From positions 123,683 through 187,682 of the forward strand of contig NZ_JHEI01000150.1 of assembly GCF_001273835.1 (NCBI RefSeq): a DNA stretch of 64,000 nt, given 5' to 3'. Below the pieces are notes generated by a model that did no database searches, was not told the DNA's origin, and saw only the letters and a list, made by a program, of their open reading frames with translations. A program made the position numbers and the translations under genes. Shown here one piece after another: positions 59,641-64,000 of this stretch (its first letter is position 1; every line of letters starts with the position of its first letter). Origin of the DNA: Leucobacter celer subsp. astrifaciens. GTDB taxonomy: Bacteria; Actinomycetota; Actinomycetes; Actinomycetales; Microbacteriaceae.

Positions 59641-60629
59641 CCGCCGAGGATCGCGACGCTCCGATCGGCGTCGCCGTGATCGGCGGCGGCCCGGCAGGGC
59701 TGTCGGCCGGGCTGCAGCTCGTGCGAGCGAATCGGCGCATCGCGATCCTCGACAGCAACCGCCCCAGGCACTCCGCGACGCTGCAGTCCCACGGCTTCCT
59801 GACCCGCGACGGGGCGTCCCCGCTCGAACTGCGCCGCCTCGGCCGCGAGGAGTTCGAGTCGTACCCCACATCGATCTACGCGCAGGCCGTCACGCAGGAG
59901 GTGGTCCCGCTCGGCCGGGACGAGGCGATCTCGGCGGGATTCCCCGACGGCATCGGGTTCCGGGTGCGCGGCACGGGGATCCGGGGCTCCTCCGACGTCG
60001 AGTTCATCGCCCGGCGGGTGCTCATCGCGGCCGGGCTGACCGAGGAACTGCCGCCGCTGCCCATGATCCGCGCCTACTACGGTACGGCGCTGCACAGCTG
60101 CGTGGAGTGCGACGGCTTCGAGAAGACCGACAAGCCGCTCGCGCTCATCGGCGAGACCACCGATGTCTTCGCGCGGGCGCTGCTGATCAGCCGTTTCAGC
60201 TCCGACCTGATCGTGTTCACCAACGACGCCGACACCGTGCATCCCGCGCAGGAGCAGCAGCTCGCATCGATCGGCATCCGCGTCGAGCGGCGTCCGATCG
60301 ACGACATCGTGGGCGAGCGCGCCGAGATGACGGGCGTGCGGCTCACCGACGGCGAGGTGATCCCGCGCGTCGGCGGTTTCGTGCGTCCGCGATGGCACGC
60401 GCCCGTCGAGTTCCTGGGCGAGCTCGACATCGAGCGCGACGACTGGGGCCTCGTGGTCGTGAACGACCGTGGCGAGACCTCGATCCGCGGCGTCTACGCG
60501 GTGGGCGACATCGTGCCGCCCGGCCCCCAGCAGCTCATCATCGCGGCGGGCAGCGGTGCCAGGGTCGCGGCCAGGCTCAACATGGATCTGATCCGCGGCG
60601 CCCTGGGCGTCGGGCAGACCGACCCCTGA
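59637..60629 (+). CDS. Thioredoxin reductase-like FAD/NAD(P) oxidoreductase
   Basis: The 330-residue protein has an FAD dinucleotide fold (VAVIGGGPAGLSAGLQL), a CxxC pair in SCVECDGF at the TrxR active-site position, and a closing FAD motif in VYAVGDIVPPGPQQLIIAAGSGARVAARLN. Typical TrxB has CATC; the CVEC variant and the absence of a typical NADPH motif (GGGNSA is replaced by GETTDVF) suggest a different cofactor or partner. The ATG overlaps the gltX stop (ATGA). Confidence 0.85.
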   Translation: MTAEDRDAPIGVAVIGGGPAGLSAGLQLVRANRRIAILDSNRPRHSATLQSHGFLTRDGASPLELRRLGREEFESYPTSIYAQAVTQEVVPLGRDEAISAGFPDGIGFRVRGTGIRGSSDVEFIARRVLIAAGLTEELPPLPMIRAYYGTALHSCVECDGFEKTDKPLALIGETTDVFARALLISRFSSDLIVFTNDADTVHPAQEQQLASIGIRVERRPIDDIVGERAEMTGVRLTDGEVIPRVGGFVRPRWHAPVEFLGELDIERDDWGLVVVNDRGETSIRGVYAVGDIVPPGPQQLIIAAGSGARVAARLNMDLIRGALGVGQTDP

Positions 60630-60686
60630 CCCGGTCGGGTCCGACCGGATCCGATCTCCCCGAACGGAATCCCGAAGGAGACCGCA

Positions 60687-61478
60687 GTGAATGAGAGAAG
60701 CACCATGACCGAGGACCGAGAGACCGGGTACGGCCCGGACGCCGAAGGGTCTGGGCAGCCGGGCGTCGACCCGGCAGCCGGTACCGGCCAGCCCCAACCC
60801 GTCGCGATCCGCGCATCGCAGGCGGGCGCCCGCTACGCGACCATCATGGCCGTGTTCGTCGGGATCCTGCTCATCTCCAACGTGGTCGCGGTCAAGCCGA
60901 TCGCGTTCGGCGCGATTCCGCTCGGCGACTTCGCGCTTCCCCTCGTCTTCGACGGCGGCGTCTTCCTCTTCCCGCTCGCCTACATCCTTGGCGACGTGCT
61001 CGCCGAGGTCTACGGTCTGAAGGCCGCGCGGCGCGCGATCTTCACGGCCTTCGGCATGGCGCTGCTCGCCTCGCTCACGATCCTCGTGGTGCAGATCTCG
61101 CCTCCGGCCGACGGCTGGGAGAACCAGGAGGCCTTCGCCGCGGTCATGGGCTTCGTGCCGCGCATCGTCGCCGCGAGCCTCATCGCTTTCCTCGCGGGCC
61201 AGCTGCTGAACGCGTGGGTGCTGGATCGCATGCGCCGCCGCACTTCCGGGCGCTTCCTGCGCACGCGTCTCATCGCCTCCACCGTCGCCGGTCAGCTGAT
61301 CGACACCCTGCTGTTCTGCACGATCGCGTTCGCCGGCATCATCACCGGCCTCGACTTCGTGATGTACGTGGTGCTCGGCTACCTGGTCAAGGTGCTCGCC
61401 GAGGTCGTGCTGCTGCCCGTGACGACGCGGGTGATCCGCGCCGTCCGCACTGCGGAGCAGCGCGCCATCGGCGCCTGA
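60687..61478 (+). CDS. Queuosine precursor transporter (YhhQ/VUT family)
   Basis: The 263-residue membrane protein has about six helices with the family stretches ILLISNVVAVKPIAFG, FPLAYILGDVLAEVYGLKAARRAIF, and VAGQLIDTLLFCTIAFAG. YhhQ imports queuosine precursors (preQ0/preQ1 or queuine). A Gly/Pro/Gln-rich soluble N-terminus of about 45 residues is an addition. GAAGGAG precedes the GTG at 60687. The tRNA-guanine transglycosylase gene faces it across 139 bases. Confidence 0.9.
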   Translation: MNERSTMTEDRETGYGPDAEGSGQPGVDPAAGTGQPQPVAIRASQAGARYATIMAVFVGILLISNVVAVKPIAFGAIPLGDFALPLVFDGGVFLFPLAYILGDVLAEVYGLKAARRAIFTAFGMALLASLTILVVQISPPADGWENQEAFAAVMGFVPRIVAASLIAFLAGQLLNAWVLDRMRRRTSGRFLRTRLIASTVAGQLIDTLLFCTIAFAGIITGLDFVMYVVLGYLVKVLAEVVLLPVTTRVIRAVRTAEQRAIGA

Positions 61479-61520
61479 CCCCGCGCCCGAGCCGGGGCCC
61501 GCGCCCGAGCGGACGCGGGC

Positions 61521-61596
61521 TCTGCCGAGGACATGGGATCTGCGGAAGATATGGCGGATATGCACCCGAACCGCATATCTTCGGCAGATCCCATGT
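61521..61596. repeat. Interspersed palindrome family 3, copy b
   Basis: Arms 61531-61557 and 61571-61596 are inverted with one mismatch and one inserted base, preceded by a half-copy at 61522-61537, matching the architecture of copy a at 36782-36853. It lies between the convergent transporter and tgt genes. Confidence 0.88.
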
Positions 61597-61617
61597 GAAC
61601 CGCGGCGATCGAGCGGA

Positions 61618-62913
61618 TCAGCGCTTGCCGAGGCGGCCGAGCGTCTCCTCGCGCAACTCGACGAAGGTGTCGTCGATGATCGACTGCCGGATCCGATCGA
61701 CCAGCCGCACGATGAAGCGCTCGTTGTGGATCGTCGCCAGCGTCGAGGCCAGCATCTCCTTCGCCTTGAAGAGGTGATGCAGGTAGGCCGCGGTGTGGTT
61801 CTCGCAGGTGTAGCAGTCGCACTCGGGATCCAGGGGTTCGAAGCGCCGCCGCTGGGTGGCGGCCTTCGCGTTGATCCGCCCTGAGCTCGAGTACATCGTG
61901 CCGCCGCGGGCCTGCCGTGACGGGGCGACGCAGTCGAAGGTATCCGCGCCGGCCGCGATCGCGACGAAGAGGTCTTCGGGCTCCGAGATGCCGAGCAGGT
62001 GGCGCGGTTTGTCCTCGGGCAGCTCGTCGTTCACCCAGCCCACGATCGTGCCGAGCTCGGTCTTCTCGAGTGCGCCGCCGATGCCGAAGCCGTCGAATCG
62101 CTGTTCGCCGGCCTCTGCACCGGTCATCTCGGCCAGGCCGCGGGCGGCCTTGCGTCGGAGATCCTCGTACTGCGCTCCCTGCACCACGCCGAAGAGCGCC
62201 TGGTAGGGGCGGTGCGCGCGCTCGGCGGTCTGGCGGGCGTGCTCGTCGAGGCAGCGCACGGCCCAGCGCGCGGTGCGGTCGACGGAGTCCTCCTGGTAGC
62301 CGCGGGTGTTGAACAGGGTGGTGCACTCGTCGAAGGCGAAGATGATGTCGGCGCCCAGCTCGTGCTGGATGCGCATGGAGACCTCTGGGGTGAAGCGGTG
62401 CCGGTCGCCGTTGATGAAGGACTTGAAGGTGACGCCGTCCTCGTCGACCTGCGCGAGGCGCTCCTTGTTCTCGGCGATGACCTCATCGCTGCGGTGGGCG
62501 TTCTCGTCCATCGAGATCACCTTCTTGAACCCGACTCCCAGCGACATGACCTGGAAGCCGCCGGAGTCGGTGAAGGTGGGGCCGTCCCAGTTCATGAATC
62601 TGCCGAGCCCGCCGGCCTCGTCGACGAGGTCGCTTCCCGGTTGCAGGAAGAGGTGGTAGGCGTTGGCCAGCACGGCCTGCCCGCCGAGCTCGCTCACGGT
62701 GGCGGGCAGCATCGCCTTGACCGTCGCCTTCGTGCCGACCGGGATGAAGGCGGGGGTCTGGATGTCGCCGTGCGGGGTGCGGATCGTGCCCGCACGTCCC
62801 AGGGGCTTGTCGCCGGTGCCGCGGGTTCCGCCCTGCTCGAGACGATGATCGACGGCGAAGCCGAAGTCCGCGGGGGAGGGCAGGGGACTCGCTGGTGCGG
62901 GGCTCTCTTTCAC
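61618..62913 (-). CDS. tgt: tRNA-guanine transglycosylase
   Basis: The 431-residue enzyme exchanges G34 in GUN-anticodon tRNAs for a queuosine precursor. Visible are TDSGGFQVMS (with the first catalytic aspartate), FAFDECTTLF, GIGGALEKTELG, the nucleophilic aspartate in TFDCVAPSRQARGGT, and the zinc site CDCYTCENHTAAYLHHL (CxCxxC plus H). The GTG at 62913 is chosen; an in-frame extension upstream is not conserved. No queuosine biosynthesis gene (queC-F) is in the window, so preQ1 or queuine must be imported, which fits the neighbouring transporter. Confidence 0.95.
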   Translation of the reverse strand: MKESPAPASPLPSPADFGFAVDHRLEQGGTRGTGDKPLGRAGTIRTPHGDIQTPAFIPVGTKATVKAMLPATVSELGGQAVLANAYHLFLQPGSDLVDEAGGLGRFMNWDGPTFTDSGGFQVMSLGVGFKKVISMDENAHRSDEVIAENKERLAQVDEDGVTFKSFINGDRHRFTPEVSMRIQHELGADIIFAFDECTTLFNTRGYQEDSVDRTARWAVRCLDEHARQTAERAHRPYQALFGVVQGAQYEDLRRKAARGLAEMTGAEAGEQRFDGFGIGGALEKTELGTIVGWVNDELPEDKPRHLLGISEPEDLFVAIAAGADTFDCVAPSRQARGGTMYSSSGRINAKAATQRRRFEPLDPECDCYTCENHTAAYLHHLFKAKEMLASTLATIHNERFIVRLVDRIRQSIIDDTFVELREETLGRLGKR

Positions 62914-62988
62914 CCGTCCATCTAAGCATTCCCCGGGTGTGCGTCCGGCTGGAGCGGCCGTGGCCTCCTCCGCCCGGAGCGGACAAGC

Positions 62989-63032
62989 GTCAAGAATGCT
63001 TGACTTTCGAAAGCTGGTCAATCAAAATTGAC
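62989..63032. promoter_or_regulatory. Double dyad operator between tgt and a small HTH gene
   Basis: GTCAA-N6-TTGAC occurs twice, at 62989-63004 and 63017-63032. The 10-bp palindrome CTTTCGAAAG (63004-63013) lies between. A plus-strand promoter overlaps: TTGACT (63000-63005), 17 bases, CAAAAT (63023-63028), six bases before the ATG of the HTH gene. Confidence 0.6.
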
Positions 63033-63034
63033 GC

Positions 63035-63271
63035 ATGGACGCCGACAAGCTGCGGGAACTCGCGGATGCGAGCGAGAACGAGAACGCGCTCATCGCGCTC
63101 GACGCGGTGATGCGGATGCGCGGCGAGTTCGAGCGGCAGGAAGCCGTGCTGGTGCGGCGCGCGCGCAACGCGGGGGAGAGCTGGGCTGCGATCGCATCGG
63201 TGCTCGGCGTCTCCAAGCAGGCGGTGCATCAGAAGTACGGTCGGGGCGCGCGGCTCACGCGCAAGAAGTAG
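63035..63271 (+). CDS. Small helix-turn-helix protein
   Basis: The 78-residue protein has one long helix (residues 1-45) and an HTH (AGESWAAIASVLGVSKQAVHQKYG, 46-69) with a basic C-terminus. It resembles small actinobacterial AsnC-like HTH proteins of unknown role. The double dyad covering its promoter suggests autoregulation and possibly control of tgt. No Shine-Dalgarno sequence is present, and the -10 spacing predicts a leaderless mRNA. Confidence 0.75.
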   Translation: MDADKLRELADASENENALIALDAVMRMRGEFERQEAVLVRRARNAGESWAAIASVLGVSKQAVHQKYGRGARLTRKK

Positions 63272-63284
63272 ACGAGGTGTCGGC

Positions 63285-63551
63285 ATGAAGACGGCGTTGG
63301 CGACTGCAGGCGGACCGGGGCCGGAGGAGTATCGCGAGTGGCTCGCCCGGGGCTTCACTCTGGTGCAGGCGCGGGAGTGGCTGACCGACGGCGTGGAGTT
63401 GGAGGAGGCCGAGCGCTGGCGTGCGCGGGGTGTGGGGGCCGCCTCGGCGGCGCTTCCGCTTCGGGTGCGGGGGATCACGCCCGCGAGCTATGAACCGCGG
63501 CACCGTCGCGTGCGCCGAAGGGACCGGCGCCGAAGGGGCGTGCCGGCGTGA
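63285..63551 (+). CDS. Small protein with repeated Trp-helix motif
   Basis: The 88-residue protein contains three consecutive 12-14-residue helical repeats of the pattern EEYREWLARGF, AREWLTDGVEL, AERWRARGVGA, each with a conserved W and a GV/GF turn, followed by a basic, possibly disordered tail. I do not recognise the family. It starts 13 bases after the HTH gene with a GAGGTG site, so the two are probably cotranscribed. Confidence 0.6.
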   Translation: MKTALATAGGPGPEEYREWLARGFTLVQAREWLTDGVELEEAERWRARGVGAASAALPLRVRGITPASYEPRHRRVRRRDRRRRGVPA

Positions 63552-64000
63552 TCTTGCTCCCGGGAGGGCGCGGTACTCGGACGGCGCGCCCGGGATTCGC
63601 CGTTTTCGAAGCGGCAACCCCGATTTCGGGCCGTTTTCTGAGGGCTCGAGCGCGGTGGGGAGGCGGGGCGCGAATCGGTGATTTGGCGGAATCATGCGGA
63701 GACACGCCCGGGATCTGGGCGGTAATTGCGGGGCACCCCTGATCCGCGTAATGTATTCCCTTGTCAGCGCGACAGAGCGGGAAGCGAAAGCGGCCCGGAT
63801 CGGTTGCGAATCGGATCTCACGAAGATCACCCCGGTAGGGACTTGATAAGTCCTGTCCGAGTGTGTAAAGTGGGACTCTCGATCTCACCACTGAGATACC
63901 TCCTCAAAGAGGGTAAGTTTCTCATGCTCACTCGCTCAGAGTGCAGCGGATTTGCGAAGAGCAAGTCAGGGTGGTAAGTTAGACAGGTTGCTGTTCGGAG
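63552..64000 (+). other. 449-base region with tandem promoters, probably upstream of an rRNA operon
   Basis: No gene is supported here. Three promoter-like pairs follow each other, each with a 17-base spacer: TTGATA/TAAAGT (63843-63848, 63866-63871), CTGAGA/TAAGTT (63891-63896, 63914-63919) and TTGCGA/TAAGTT (63952-63957, 63975-63980). The last is followed by AGACAGGTTGC and the window edge. Multiple promoters in series are usual before rrn operons in this family; the 16S gene itself is not in the window. Confidence 0.5.
63843..63980 (+). promoter_or_regulatory. Three tandem -35/-10 pairs reading off the right edge
   Basis: Hexamer pairs at 63843/63866, 63891/63914 and 63952/63975, each exactly 17 bases apart. 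The last two share the -10 TAAGTT. Confidence 0.5.

Overview
The window is very GC-rich, densely packed actinobacterial chromosome. GTG starts, short or absent leaders, ATGA/GTGA stop-start overlaps, a GuaB1-type IMP dehydrogenase homologue, a leuB-ilvE-FAH-family neighbourhood and an rrn-like promoter array ending near GGTAAGTTAGACAGG all fit the family Microbacteriaceae (Leucobacter-like is my guess; this is inference, as no search was run). I see no insertion sequence, prophage, CRISPR array or replication origin. One locus, a YdeI-family gene, is broken by a frameshift.

Layout. 1-889: tail of an off-window gene and a HARE-HTH/GIY-YIG protein. 0.9-11.5 kb: SDR, DUF1801 protein, membrane alpha/beta hydrolase, VanY-type peptidase, META/HslJ lipoprotein, a glutaminase/MFS pair, a two-component system with a VanZ protein, and a lipase. 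11.6-16.2 kb: an epimerase fused to a helical domain, a stress-type SDR, an aromatic-acid-exporter-like protein and a YciF-like ferroxidase. 16.3-19.4 kb: a three-gene type III polyketide operon (synthase, methyltransferase, flavoprotein hydroxylase). 19.7-23 kb: small membrane proteins and a CoA-transferase. 23.2-28.3 kb: a thiamine-precursor locus, with a TPP riboswitch driving an ABC transporter divergently from a YkoF protein and a flavin monooxygenase. 28.3-36.7 kb: YbaK, AlkC-like, YihY, SRAP, M20 dipeptidase, MscL and GuaB1. 37-46 kb: threonine synthase, AI-2E family protein, an ABC exporter, tRNA-Glu, leuB, ilvE and an FAH-family hydrolase. 46-53 kb: YbdK ligase, a GAF/SARP-like regulator with aldehyde dehydrogenase and DUF779, an aldo/keto reductase and rlmN. 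53-64 kb: DUF559 protein, cysteine-desulfurase-like aminotransferase with divergent LysR/MFS, gltX, a thioredoxin-reductase-like enzyme, a queuosine-precursor transporter, tgt, a small HTH gene, and a tandem promoter array that probably fires an rRNA operon just beyond the right edge.

Genes that appear to work together: thiamine-precursor uptake behind the riboswitch; phenolic-lipid or quinone synthesis by the type III PKS operon; aldehyde oxidation controlled by a SARP-like activator through an 11-bp-spaced direct repeat; queuine salvage (transporter plus tgt); and branched-chain amino acid synthesis (leuB, ilvE).

The most distinctive non-coding content is four families of interspersed long palindromes, each seen at least twice, two loci where a perfect palindrome adjoins a G-rich tract, a recurring TAnnnT -10 element placed 6-8 nt before start codons (probable leaderless mRNAs), and a 15-bp tandem-repeat period that adds five-residue repeats to several unrelated proteins.
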